NCBI GenBank assembly: GCA_905221605.1 | Contig: CAJNDS010002827.1 | Location: 149,235 to 213,234, forward strand | From: Symbiodinium natans | Taxonomy: Eukaryota > Sar > Dinophyceae > Suessiales > Symbiodiniaceae | Length of the DNA: 64,000 nt | Direction: 5' to 3' | Shown: one piece after another, positions 1 through 9,750 of the stretch | How the letters are laid out: every line of letters begins with the position of its first letter | Position numbering within the stretch: the stretch's first letter is position 1 | Program-made: the position numbers and the translations under genes | Notes under the pieces: generated by a model | The model's input: only the letters and a program-made list of their open reading frames with translations | What the model was told of the DNA's origin: nothing | The model's database searches: none

Positions 1-1182
1 GGTCCATATAAGTGTTCAAAGGATGCTCACCAGCAGAAGCCACGACACGCTGTTATTGGTGTGTATCAATTTCCAATGTTGGATCCCAATGTGGGTCGCC
101 CTCTGGAAAAGGAGGAAGATGCGGATGAGGTGGAAGATCAGGTGGCAGATGAAGGTGCTGGTGTCGGAGAATGGTTAGGCGATGCAGTCGCTAATTTTGA
201 GGAGGAAGATTCTGCGCCGGTGGAACCTGCGCCAGTTCTGGAGGCAGAGGTGTTGAAAATCCAAGCTTCTGAAAAATCCTGGAAGGAACTGAAGGACCAT
301 TTGACCCAACCTGTCCGTATGATCAACTTCGTTATGGTGGAGCCGATTGTGGATAAACAGCAAACAACTGTTTTGTCGGCAGTTCAAAGAATGATGGTGC
401 GCTTGCAGAGACATGGGTATCCGGTGTTGAGAATCCACTCAGATCGAGCGGGGGAGTTTGTCAATGCACGCTTCCGGTCCTTTTGTGAAACTCGTCTGAT
501 ATATAGGACCACTGGTGATCCTGGAGTCCCGCAAACCAATGGGCGTGCTGAAGCATGTGTGGGTTTATTCAAACGTGGTGTCAGGTCGCTCTTAAAGGAG
601 GCGCGACTCGGGCCGGCGCACTGGGCACTGGCTGCTCGCCATTGGTCAATGTTACGGTGGCAGAAAGCTGAAAGGGAGTTGGGGTTGAAACCGAAAGCAT
701 TGCTTCCCTTTGGTGCTCAAATTCAAGTCAAACGTCGTCCGTGGGAGTTGCTGGGTCCAGATGGAACAAAGAAAGGTCGGCAATGGGTCGATCGTACGCA
801 GCCCGCGCTTCTTTTGGGTCCATGCGATGACCTACCTGGTGGTTATTGGGTGGAAGCTCAAGGGACTGCAAAAGATCCGGATGAACTGGTGTTATTTCCC
901 TGCACTACGATTTTTTCCAATATAAAGGAACCGCCTGAATTGGAGCTGGAAGGGGTGGTAGAAGAACAGGAGCCTTCTCCTCCAGAGCATCGTCTCAAAG
1001 GGAAAAAACCGGCGCTTCGGTTCGCTGATGAGGAAGGTCCTCCTTTACCTCCGCCTCGCGATCCTCCAGTTCGCCATCGGTTAAAGGAAAAAAGCCCGGC
1101 CTCTTCACTGCGTGGTCATGTGGGCTCCTTGCGCTTGCTTCGCAAGCGGGGGGAGTCCGCCCTTAGAAATTTTCGAGGATGA
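1..1182 (+). CDS. Copia integrase (partial, open at window start)
   Basis: Inserts the cDNA into the host chromosome. The frame is open from base 1, so the true start lies upstream. Near residue 140 (from base 1) HSDRAGEF carries the second catalytic Asp of the DDE triad, and QTNGRAEACVGLF about 40 residues later carries the Glu. This is followed by the basic, Trp-containing C-terminal region usual in Copia integrases. The last 25 residues (after about 1110) are low complexity and probably lie past the point where the real frame moves to the next ORF. The stop is GGA-TGA-C, one of several TGA-C junctions in this window. Confidence 0.8.
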   Translation, partial: GPYKCSKDAHQQKPRHAVIGVYQFPMLDPNVGRPLEKEEDADEVEDQVADEGAGVGEWLGDAVANFEEEDSAPVEPAPVLEAEVLKIQASEKSWKELKDHLTQPVRMINFVMVEPIVDKQQTTVLSAVQRMMVRLQRHGYPVLRIHSDRAGEFVNARFRSFCETRLIYRTTGDPGVPQTNGRAEACVGLFKRGVRSLLKEARLGPAHWALAARHWSMLRWQKAERELGLKPKALLPFGAQIQVKRRPWELLGPDGTKKGRQWVDRTQPALLLGPCDDLPGGYWVEAQGTAKDPDELVLFPCTTIFSNIKEPPELELEGVVEEQEPSPPEHRLKGKKPALRFADEEGPPLPPPRDPPVRHRLKEKSPASSLRGHVGSLRLLRKRGESALRNFRG

Positions 1183-2068
1183 CATGCAGGGTCTGGGGGA
1201 GCTGGAAGAAAATGCAGATGTTGAGGACAATGTTCCTGGTGATGAGTATTGGCCGACTTGCTGCTCTCCTCATGAAAATGCTTATTTGGTCTGCAAAAGT
1301 GAGACTGCCGAGGATGGAACACAGTTGGAGAAAGAAGAGCAAAAAGCCAAGTCAATGTATGAAAGGTCTATGTATGATTACGTGGACTGTGAGGAGCTTT
1401 TGGAAGGGATTGTATACCCAAAGAGGGTGAATCGAAGAGGTGGTATCAACAATTGGTGCACAAGTACGCGAGCTCTGGTGTTGGGCCACTATACTCATGG
1501 CGGAGTGTGTGGTATTACAAAAGAGACCCATCGAAGGCCATGGCTATGTCGTTATTTGGCATCATTCGTGAGGCACCACAATCCTGAAGCCAAATTTTCT
1601 GCTCTTCAGATCTCGTGCAATGCTCCGGTGTCATTGCATAGGGATAGTCACAATGAAAAACATTGCTGCAATTATGTGTGTGGTTTTGGTGACTATAAAG
1701 ATGGTCAGCTGTGGGTTGAGGATGAAAAGGTTTTGGAGGAAGGAGCTGAAGTGGTGGAACAATCCTATGGGAAGAAAGTCTTACCTGGAAAATTGGTGGA
1801 TATCCACTGGAACTTCATGTCGTTCTTTCCGAGAAAACTGCATGGTCCTATGCCTTGGAAAGGGAACAGGGTATTCTTGACAGGGTACACACCTGTTTTT
1901 ATGGAGCGTTTGAGCTACAAGGATAGGTGCTATCTTCTTCCGGAACCACAAGCTGAAGAAGGTGAAAAAAGGAAATGGTTAAAAATGACGCTGAAAGAAA
2001 CCTCGCTGGACGACCTTGCAGAGGAAGTCGACTACGCTGTGTTCGAAGCGCATCTCAATGGGCTCTAG
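1112..2068 (+). CDS. 2OG-Fe(II) dioxygenase-like domain in Copia polyprotein spacer
   Basis: This is probably part of the Pol polyprotein rather than a separate gene; it overlaps the integrase frame in +1. An acidic stretch is followed by a globular domain from about residue 110. LHRDSHN supplies an HxD pair, then GQLWVED, then KLHGPMPWKGNR supplies a downstream His with Arg nine residues later. HxD...H...R is the metal and 2-oxoglutarate signature of double-stranded beta-helix dioxygenases such as AlkB, prolyl hydroxylases and TET/JBP. The same block occurs in YR elements B (PHRDAHN, GGVWCEG) and A (LHKDGRN, GGLWIEG). The substrate is unknown; DNA or RNA bases are a guess from context. Confidence 0.55.
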   Translation: MVMWAPCACFASGGSPPLEIFEDDMQGLGELEENADVEDNVPGDEYWPTCCSPHENAYLVCKSETAEDGTQLEKEEQKAKSMYERSMYDYVDCEELLEGIVYPKRVNRRGGINNWCTSTRALVLGHYTHGGVCGITKETHRRPWLCRYLASFVRHHNPEAKFSALQISCNAPVSLHRDSHNEKHCCNYVCGFGDYKDGQLWVEDEKVLEEGAEVVEQSYGKKVLPGKLVDIHWNFMSFFPRKLHGPMPWKGNRVFLTGYTPVFMERLSYKDRCYLLPEPQAEEGEKRKWLKMTLKETSLDDLAEEVDYAVFEAHLNGL

Positions 2069-2466
2069 AGGAGCATTTGAGTATTCGACGCCTAATTGCT
2101 GAACAGGAATGTTGCATTTTGGACGAGTTCCATGGATCGGCCAATGAGTCGAATGAGGAAAAAGGATCAGAGACTAGAGAATGGCTGGTTAAAGCAAAAA
2201 GGGCTGAGGAACAGCTCTCGTTGTTTTTGGTCAAAGCAGCTCAAGTTCAGCAAATGGTACAAGAAAATACTGCGCTTGAGGCAGCAGAGGAGGTTGAGTT
2301 CCTGCAAACAAAAACAATCCCTACACAAGAAGCCATGCAAGAGCTGGAAAAGTGGAGGGAATCATTGTCGGACGAGGTGACGTCTTTGGTGAAAGAGTTG
2401 GAGGTGGTGGAACCAACACTCAAGAAAAGCTGGACAAATTGGCGGAAGAGCCTAATGCACCGGTGA
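1975..2466 (+). pseudogene. Coiled-coil spacer of Copia polyprotein (frame-shifted piece)
   Basis: From about 2030 onward this frame reads as a Glu/Lys/Gln-rich, probably coiled-coil segment (motifs RLIAEQE, KAKRAEEQLSLFL, EAMQELEKW) lying between the dioxygenase-like domain and the RT. The first 18 codons are shadow of the previous frame. It connects to neighbours only through -1 (or +2) frame changes, which suggests indel damage. No enzyme motif is seen. Confidence 0.5.
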
Positions 2467-4526
2467 TTGAGTACGTTCCCAGTCTGGTGGTGTTTACCCG
2501 GAAGCAAGGGACAGGGAGGAGACGTGCCCGTATCTGTGCATGTGGAAACTTTATTTCGTCAACGGCAGCTACAGAATACGAAGGGCCGAGGTCCCTCAGT
2601 CGTCACTCGCTGTACGCTCCAGGTTTAGATTCAACTACATTCAGGTGTCAGGTGAGGCACGCAGCATATATGGTGTGGATCATCGCTGGCTTAGACATTT
2701 CCAAAGCTTTTCTGACGGCGCCGATGAATAGGGCGCAAAGAGAAGGGCGTCTGGTGGTGGCGCAGCCCCCAAGGGCGGCGGTGAAATTGGGTCTTTGCAC
2801 AAAAGAGGAGCGGTGGATTGTGAGGAAGGCCTTGTACGGTTTGGCTGAAAGTCCTGCAGCATGGGTGGAGTGGCGAGACCAACGTCTTCAAGGCATGTCT
2901 TGGGTGTCAAAGGATGGACAAGCAATGAGCTTTCAGTGGTCCAATGCAGACCCAAGTCTGTTCCTTATTATGGCACAAGAGAAGCCGGAAGGTGCAAGCA
3001 AGTTGGTAGGGACAATGGGTCTTTACGTGGATGACTTTTTGATGGCTGGGACTATGACAGTGCTCCGGGAAGCCTTGGAACAGATCAGGAAGGAGTGGAA
3101 AACTTCTGAACCCGAGTTCTGTGGTCCAGGCTGTGGTGATGGATTCCTGAAGTTTTTGGGTGTCCAAATCTGGTATCGAAATGGCAGCTTCTTTCTCAAC
3201 CAGGAGGACTTCGTGAGAGATTTGCTGAACCGAAGAGGGTATCAGATTGATGAAACTGGAAAAGGTAGTAACCTGCCAATGGTGAAAGAAACTCCAGGTG
3301 AAGAAGAGGAGGTGGATATTCCTTCCTTGCGAGCGGCTCAAGGTGCCGTAGGGGAGTTCCTCTGGGTGGCAATCAAAACTCGACCTGATTTGGCTTTCTG
3401 CACAAGCCAGTTGTCTTTGTGGACATCCCGAAGGCCGCGATTTGTGGTTAAAAAGGCTGAGGAGGTATTTCGATACCTTGCTGCAACTCCAACGTTAGGC
3501 CTGACGTTTGGAGCAATCGCAACATGCGAAAAAGAAAGGAATGAGGTGTTGCGTTATGGGCGAGGCGTCAAGGTGGTGGAGTCCTACGCGGATGCCAGCT
3601 TTGCAGCAGGTGAAAACGAAAAGAGCCACTCAGGAGCGGTGGTGGTTTGGGGTGATTGTCCAGTGATGTGGGCAACACAGAGACAATCAACCGTGGCGTT
3701 AAGTACTGCTGAAGCTGAATTACATGCGTCCATAGAGGGAGCAACGATGATTCAGTCGTGCACCCCTATAATTGCCGCTTTGGTTGGAACAGGTGAAGAA
3801 TCGCTGCAAAAAGTGCTGTATACAGATTCGGTTTCGACGTGCTCAATCATTCAATATCCTGCTGGAAGCTGGAGGACAAGACACCTGAGAATTCGAGCAG
3901 CCGGTGTCAGGTCTCTGGTGGACCGTGGTTACATGGTGATAGCGCATCTTCGCGGTGAGTATATGATTGCTGATCTGTTGACAAAATTGATGAGTGGACA
4001 GGTTTATGCAAAGCAAAAGGCACTTTGGGGTCTCCAACTGTTGGTGCAAGGAACTGACTTGAAAAGGGCCTCTCTTGCAATGGCGGTCATGATGGTGGCT
4101 GCATCCTTGCAAGGGATGGCAACTGGTGGAGAAGAAGTGTCAACTGCTGGTTTCTTTTGCTCAGAAGAAGGGGTGTGCAAGGTCGCCAACACATCTACGG
4201 TTATGGTTCTGGCTCAAAGTATTGAAATGGTTATCAACAATTCAGACCTTGTTGCGTATTTGGTGGCAGCAATTATACTCTGGGAATTGGCATGGTGCCT
4301 CTTTCGGCGGCTGTATAAATGGCTGTGGATCAAGAAAGTGGTGGTTATTCCTGCGAGTGCCACTTTGTATACAACAGTGGGTGGGAACTGTATGCACGCA
4401 AGCAGTGACTGTGATGTTCTGCGATATTCACAGCCCAGGGCTAAGACGCTTTGTAAGCATTGCCTCAAGGATGGCTGGGTGGTGAATGCTGAGTTCCTTG
4501 GTGAGGAACGGGCCGCTGGAACGTAA
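2352..4526 (+). CDS. Copia reverse transcriptase - RNase H - membrane/zinc tail
   Basis: Real coding begins near 2440. RT: RRRARICACGNF (the usual KARLVA-G block), LDISKAFLTAPM, and YVDDFLMAG as the catalytic box. RNase H: YADASFAAG (Asp), STAEAELHAS (Glu), LYTDS (Asp), MIADLLTKLMSG at the C-terminus. After RNase H comes an unusual extension: a hydrophobic segment (LVAYLVAAIILWELAWCLF, probably a membrane helix) and then a Cys/His tail with a late CKHC. Element C1 has a comparable membrane segment plus tail, and YR elements A and B end their recombinase with a similar Cys/His pattern. This is the longest intact piece of C0. Confidence 0.85.
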   Translation: MEGIIVGRGDVFGERVGGGGTNTQEKLDKLAEEPNAPVIEYVPSLVVFTRKQGTGRRRARICACGNFISSTAATEYEGPRSLSRHSLYAPGLDSTTFRCQVRHAAYMVWIIAGLDISKAFLTAPMNRAQREGRLVVAQPPRAAVKLGLCTKEERWIVRKALYGLAESPAAWVEWRDQRLQGMSWVSKDGQAMSFQWSNADPSLFLIMAQEKPEGASKLVGTMGLYVDDFLMAGTMTVLREALEQIRKEWKTSEPEFCGPGCGDGFLKFLGVQIWYRNGSFFLNQEDFVRDLLNRRGYQIDETGKGSNLPMVKETPGEEEEVDIPSLRAAQGAVGEFLWVAIKTRPDLAFCTSQLSLWTSRRPRFVVKKAEEVFRYLAATPTLGLTFGAIATCEKERNEVLRYGRGVKVVESYADASFAAGENEKSHSGAVVVWGDCPVMWATQRQSTVALSTAEAELHASIEGATMIQSCTPIIAALVGTGEESLQKVLYTDSVSTCSIIQYPAGSWRTRHLRIRAAGVRSLVDRGYMVIAHLRGEYMIADLLTKLMSGQVYAKQKALWGLQLLVQGTDLKRASLAMAVMMVAASLQGMATGGEEVSTAGFFCSEEGVCKVANTSTVMVLAQSIEMVINNSDLVAYLVAAIILWELAWCLFRRLYKWLWIKKVVVIPASATLYTTVGGNCMHASSDCDVLRYSQPRAKTLCKHCLKDGWVVNAEFLGEERAAGT

Positions 4527-4917
4527 ACTTTTTCAAGTGCGAGGTGAAGAAATCCTCAATGGTAAGGGATTCGGCCAATGAGCTGAAGGTTCGTCCTGGA
4601 TGACGTAAAACCATAATGTGCATTTCAAGCAGCTGGCTGCTGCCTAAATGGCGGTTTTTGGCCAAAGGTCTGCACCTCCAATGTGTGTCCTAGGACATCC
4701 TAGGACAGGGGGAGTGCGGAGCTGCAGTTGGTATTGTAGAAAGGAGTTGGTATTGAAAGTTGAAGGGTCAATGCACCCGCTAATCTTTTGGCTCAAGAAC
4801 TTGGGCATGCGCCCTGAAGAAAGAAGTGTGTGTTGGTTTGGTGCTGGTTGGTCCAGGGGATCAAGGGCTTCTGTTGGGGTTGACTGTTTTGTTCCCTGTC
4901 CCCCTTCGGTTGCCCCC
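4527..4917 (+). other. 3' flank of C0, non-coding, with a spliced-leader-like 12-mer
   Basis: No gene is seen. TTTTGGCTCAAG at 4786-4797 equals the 3' 12 nt of the dinoflagellate spliced leader, but the six preceding bases do not match, so it may be a decayed relic or chance. A short palindromic duplication (cctaggacat cctaggaca) lies at 4689-4706. Confidence 0.4.
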
Positions 4918-5336
4918 CGTACCCTAAACCCTAAACCCTGAAGACCCCTAAACGCTAAACACCACAAACACCTAAACCATAAACCCCAAAAACCTGTACA
5001 CCCGAAGCCCTCAAAAAAGGCCCTAGACCCTAAACCGTCAAAACAGCCCTAAATCCCGAAAACCCTAGCCCCGCACGCTGAAACCCCCAAATCCTGAACC
5101 CTCAGATACCCGAAGCTTAAACGTCACTCTCAACCTGAAACCTCAACAAAACCAACAGCCCTAATCCCTAAAGAGCAAGCCCCCTAAACCCTACCACCCC
5201 AAAACCCTAAAGCGAGAATCCGTGCACGCGAACAACCTCTAAACTCGAAACCCCGAAAACCCGAAACCCTAAAAACCAGCAAGCCCTAACCCTAAACCCA
5301 ACATAGCCCTAAACCCTAAACCTCAATAGATCTGTT
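4918..5336 (+). repeat. Degenerate CCCTAAA (TTTAGGG-type) telomere-like array
   Basis: Dozens of variants of CCCTAAA, such as CCCTGAA, CCCCAAA and CCTAAACC, in head-to-tail order. TTTAGGG is the plant-type telomere repeat and is also reported for dinoflagellates. The degeneracy indicates an old interstitial array rather than a functional chromosome end. Confidence 0.8.
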
Positions 5337-5640
5337 TTTTTCAAGCCGTGCAAGCTTGCTTCGAAAGCACACATGAATCTTTGTCGAACCCATCATCCGA
5401 GCTTTGTGTTTGCAGGGGGGGGGGACACTGCGCTCCCTCCCAAGCCTCCCGATTGTTCAGCCGTGCAAGCTTGTTTCAGGGATAATTTTTTCCCATCATG
5501 CGAGCGTTATGTTTGCAAATGGGGCGCGCCCCAACCCCGCCGCACTTGTTCTTTCTTCGATCCCATCATGCGTGTGTTGTGTTTGCAAATGGGGAGGCTT
5601 CACCTCCCCCAACCCCCTCCTCTTTTCAAGGCGCGATACA
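5337..5640 (+). repeat. Array of GTTTGCAAATGGGG-hairpin modules
   Basis: Three imperfect modules of the form CATCATGCGNG..GTTTGCA(AATGG)GG followed by a G-run/C-run hairpin and CCAACCCC. The second has GGGGCGCGCCCC (5521-5532); the third has GGGGAGG-cttca-CCTCCCC (5591-5609); the first has only a G-run against C-runs. Between modules is a variant of CAGCCGTGCAAGCTTG. A fourth module lies 57 kb away at 62975-63020. Arms differ in sequence but stay complementary in copies two and three, suggesting structure matters. Confidence 0.6.
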
Positions 5641-6020
5641 CCCCGATCCCTTTCAGAGAGGTCCCTATGCCTAAAAGCCCCAAGCCCCTAAGCCCTAAAA
5701 AACCCTAAGCCCGAAACCCGAAAACCCTAAAACCTAAACCCTAAAATACCCGAAACGCAACGCCCAAAGCCTAAACCCCAAAAAGCCGTAAACCCTCCCC
5801 TAAGCCTAAAAACCCTTGCCCTAAACCGCAAAAACCCTAAACCCTAAAAACCCCTAAAGTCTGAACCCAACAACCCTATACCCTGAAAAACCTTAAACCC
5901 CAAACCCTAAAAGCCCCTAAACCCTGAACCCTTGACCCTAATCCCTAAAAGCCCCTAATCCCGAAACGCTAAACCCCAAAATCCCGGAAAACCCCACAAA
6001 ACTCCTAAACCCTCGAAACG
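5641..6020 (+). repeat. Second degenerate CCCTAAA telomere-like array
   Basis: Same repeat type and orientation as the array at 4918-5336, resuming directly after the hairpin modules, which therefore appear inserted into one larger interstitial telomere-like tract. Confidence 0.8.
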
Positions 6021-9000
6021 CATGGGAGAGAAGTAGCCTTCGGATTTTTTGGCAGGAGTTCAGGGTGTTTTCGACTCACGTTTCTGGCGAGGGTCAATCA
6101 CGTGTTCGACTCAGGTCCGTCTGGTTTTTCGACGGCTGCCATAATAAAAGCCCCTTAAAAGAAACCCCCAAGAAAGATAGAATGCTTCTTGGATGATTTG
6201 GTCCTTGGCAGTCAATGGTCAATAATTCATGGTTATAGACGGTTATCTGTTAAATCCCCCGTTTCGTTCTCACTCTTTACTATTGTATTCACGGATTCAC
6301 TTCACATGTTGCGTTCATTTGTATTCCAATATAAAAAGAGTGTTCTCTTCACACCTTTCATCATATAATCATTCCGGTGAATCTGATGATCATCCAAAAG
6401 GCACAGCCCACGTGCACACTTCCCACAAGTCCACAAAGACTATTCACACTACGGGTAGTCTAGTCACGCTCCTTGGCATGCTCGCAGGATTCCAGCGTCC
6501 CGCTTAGGAGTACCTGCAGGTGTTTTGCGCTGCAAAAAAGCATGGGAAACCGCGGCCGCCACCTGAACAGGATCCTCTGTTTGGTCACGTGCATCTATGC
6601 GAGCACCTTTTCCGAGGCAAGTTCGAACACACTCAAGGAGTATCTCTGGACTGGCAAATGATTTTAACAGGTCTTGGGAGATCGTTGCAAAGACTTGTCG
6701 CCTGTGCGCTCGCGGATGTCTTTGATTGTCGTCCCGGCCTGCACATCAATACAGGCTGAGAAGAAGACGGCAGCAGGGCGAGCTGCGCCTTTCCAATGAC
6801 TCTGCCAATGACGGACTTCGGGAGTTGGAGAATCTCGATCTTCTCAGGCCTGGCCAACACCTAGAAGCCTAGAACCCTAGAGTCCTAGAGGTTGACGCGC
6901 GGTGATACACGATGATACACGGCTAGCCATGCCCCAAAGCAAATGACACGGCAGTTGCACAGCCTAATGATGCAGATCCTGAATCCTGCACATCTTGCCT
7001 CATAAAGCCACGAGCCCGATTCGCCATATCCTGGTCAGCAGGCAGATACGTGAACGCAGTGGAATATGGGCAACTAGCACGCACACACACACACACACAC
7101 ACTATCAAAGCACGGAAAGCCTGAGTGCATCTGCAGGTGAACTGCAGGAGGCATGAGGCGCATTTGTCGGCTTGGTTTTGGTGCGGTACACTTGGGGCCT
7201 TCATCACGATGTCACGGCTTCACAGATTGCATCTTCTGCGAAATAGCACTGCTGCACTTGTGCACTGCTGCTTGCTGATAGCAAAAAAGGTGTAAAAATC
7301 ACTCAGCTTCTCGATTCAGTTCTCTTTTCAGAGAAAACAGTGGCGAAGAACCTCACAAAAACGCTCTCTGCTTCGGCCGTCCTTCTCTAAGGAGAGCGAA
7401 AGAGCGAAAGAGCGAAAGTTTCAGTCGCCGGGGTTTTCCATCCACTTTCCACACGTTTACACATCTCACAGCTACATAAGAGCAACATGAAAAGCTACAT
7501 AACTTGCATGAAAATCTCAAGACCAAAAACCTGTGTATCCGCCTGGTCCTCGTGCTCTTCTTCCTGGACTCTTGAAGCTGCTGTAGGCTATATAGGCAAT
7601 GATATGTGTGCCACCTGGTGCACTTCCGGCAGCTCTTTGGCACGAGACCCTGTCCAGGCAAATGCAGGCTCTACTGCAACAGTTCTATTTCTTCTGATCG
7701 TTGCCATGTTTTGAAACAAAGCCAGGAGCCAATGCCTGATAGCTCTTCGCCAGCAAGAGGTGAAGCACTCCGCCTCCCACCACAGTCAAGCTCCCTCTCA
7801 ATGGCCATGCGATGCTTCGGCGCATCACTCGCTGCTGGGCTCAGCGCCTGCGTGCACCAGCCACGGCAGCTGCTGCTGCTGCGGCCCGCAAAGCAGCTTG
7901 GGCACGTGCCTGGAAAAGCACAGAAGCACAATCAGAGGACCGAAAGCAACAACGATCGCATTCGCGCACTTTTCGCTTCAATCTGCTTTTCGCTCTCTCT
8001 CAAAGTATCGCAAGCAAGCTGCTGCAGTTTCTGAATCATCGAGAGCACCGCTGGGGCTCCTCCGATGCCAGCACTCCGAAGCACAAAATGATATGCTATC
8101 ACGACATACTGCCGCTGAACTCATATCCAGCGCCCGAGGAAACGCCTTGCTGTGTTCTTGCTAGTGTCTTGTGCTTCCTCGTTTTGCTTTATGTTTATTC
8201 GGCGTGTTCAGCGCTGACAGATGTGGTAGGCAGATATGGACAGTGCCATCAGCATCAACATTTTTCGCACATGTGATGTTCAAGCATCAAGGGGTAGAAG
8301 TGCTGATTAGGATCCCTTTCACCTCATCCGCTGAGGGTGGTGCGAGAACAAAAATCTGAACAAAGGCGGATTTTGTCGTTTTCGTCTACTATCTCTCCGC
8401 ATATTCCATGCCCCTTCACAATGAAATGTGGTCACAGTCACACATGAAGCCCTTGAACATCCCAGCAGCTATTCACGTGTGCAACAAGCCAACTGTTTCC
8501 ACAAGAACCTTCTGAGTCCTTCTTCTCACTTTCTTGTCCTTGTCCTGCAGCGACATATGAGACAGGCAGGAAGAATTTGGTGGCGATGCACGTGGGATGG
8601 TACAAGATACATTCAATGAGCACATCACTTCAGGCAGTAATACAGTATTCTCCAGCAGCACATCAAATCCAGCTCATTCTCTGCCCTCTCAAGAACATTC
8701 GCAAGCTCAATCAACAGGCTCAATGCAAAAAGCTTAGGTATGGAGTTCAGTCCCACATGTGACATTCACATCTTGTTCTGCCTTCTTCCTCCTCTTCTTC
8801 TTGTCGCCACTGCTGCTACTTCGCCTCTCACCTTGAAAGAACATGGCAATGCAATCTGTCATGCCTAACAAAACCCATCCCTGGCTTCCTAAGCCTCAAC
8901 AAAGAAGTGGAGAGTGTCCCCTCGAGCCGTCCACCGACAGGCCATGCTCTCCAAAGCCAGAGCTAACATGTTCCAAAGATCACTTGCAAGTGCCGCACCT

Positions 9001-9131
9001 ACACGGAACCAGGCACTCGTTCGGAACTGCCCCCCCTACTTCTGAGGGCGACGAGAAACCATGCTACAGATGAGAGCCTGCAAGAACAAATGGTGCTAGC
9101 AAGCCACAGCTGTAAGAGCTGTTTCGTCCGA
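6021..9131. other. Unassigned DNA, no supported gene
   Basis: Only short ORFs without recognisable motifs are seen on either strand. Host exons separated by introns cannot be excluded. A tandem gagcgaaa motif occurs at 7394-7418. Confidence 0.5.
7077..7101 (+). repeat. (AC)n microsatellite
   Basis: An essentially uninterrupted run of about 12 AC units. Confidence 0.9.
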
Positions 9132-9750
9132 TCAAGTTCCATTGGGGCCGTTGCTGCTTGAGCTGCTGCCGCGCTCGCGTTTCTTTTTCTTCCTGTCGCA
9201 TGCAGCGAATATGTTGGCCGCGATGCAACTGTTGCCCAGAGACCGGTGATACTGAGCGACGGGCTTGTCTTTGTCCTTCTTCTTGTCTTTCTTTTCCTGC
9301 TCTAGAAAGCCATGCCCGGGTGATCCCGGGTGGACAGTACCGCTTGTCGCTTTGCACATCATTGGATGCTGCACGGGCCATGTGATGTGATGCCCGGCCT
9401 TTGGATGTGACATGCCGTATGGTCCTGAAGATCGGATAAGCTCAGCTGCAACTTGTTCAAGGAGCTGTGGCCCATTGTGACCCATGAGACTGTCCTGGAT
9501 AGCCGGGGGGCATGGGATACCCTGGAGGCGGAGGCATCATGCCAGGGGGCATACCAGGTGGCATTCCGTGCGGCATGCCTGGCAGGCCATCGTGCAAACC
9601 CGCATGCCACCCCAAAGCGGCTGTAAGTGGCGTTGAACGAAGAGAGCCTGGGTAGCCCATGCCAGGATACCCAGGGGGCATCATGCCATGGTACTGAGGC
9701 CCGGCCATGCCTGGTGGTGGCCTTGAGGGCAACAGCGCACAAAGCCACAA
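9132..9750 (-). CDS. Pro/Gly/Met-rich protein fragment, probably host gene exon(s)
   Basis: Two overlapping frames on the minus strand. The first (9750-9457) has repeats of the type MPPGYPG and GMPPGMPPGMMPPPPGYP, as in RNA-binding or splicing-associated proteins. The second (9485-9132) has a basic run KKDKKKDKDK and another, RKKKKRER, before a poly-Ser end. The frame change may be an intron, an indel, or simply two unrelated frames. I do not recognise the gene; the function is not assigned. Confidence 0.35.

Larger units (their letters stand above)
1..4917 (+). mobile_element. Copia-class retrotransposon C0, 5' truncated by window edge
   Basis: The order integrase, spacer with a dioxygenase-like domain, reverse transcriptase, RNase H is the Copia (Ty1) order. 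Coding is open at base 1, so gag and protease lie outside the window. The reading frame changes three times (frame 1 to 2 near 1112-1182, 2 to 1 near 2000-2070, 1 to 3 near 2352-2466). The first change could be a +1 shift; the others look like decay. No LTR was recognised; the right border is set arbitrarily where telomere-like repeats begin. Confidence 0.8.

Noticed and set aside
5337..5640. CRISPR-like array
   Set aside because: Units are irregular, few, hairpin-bearing and in eukaryotic DNA; no cas genes.
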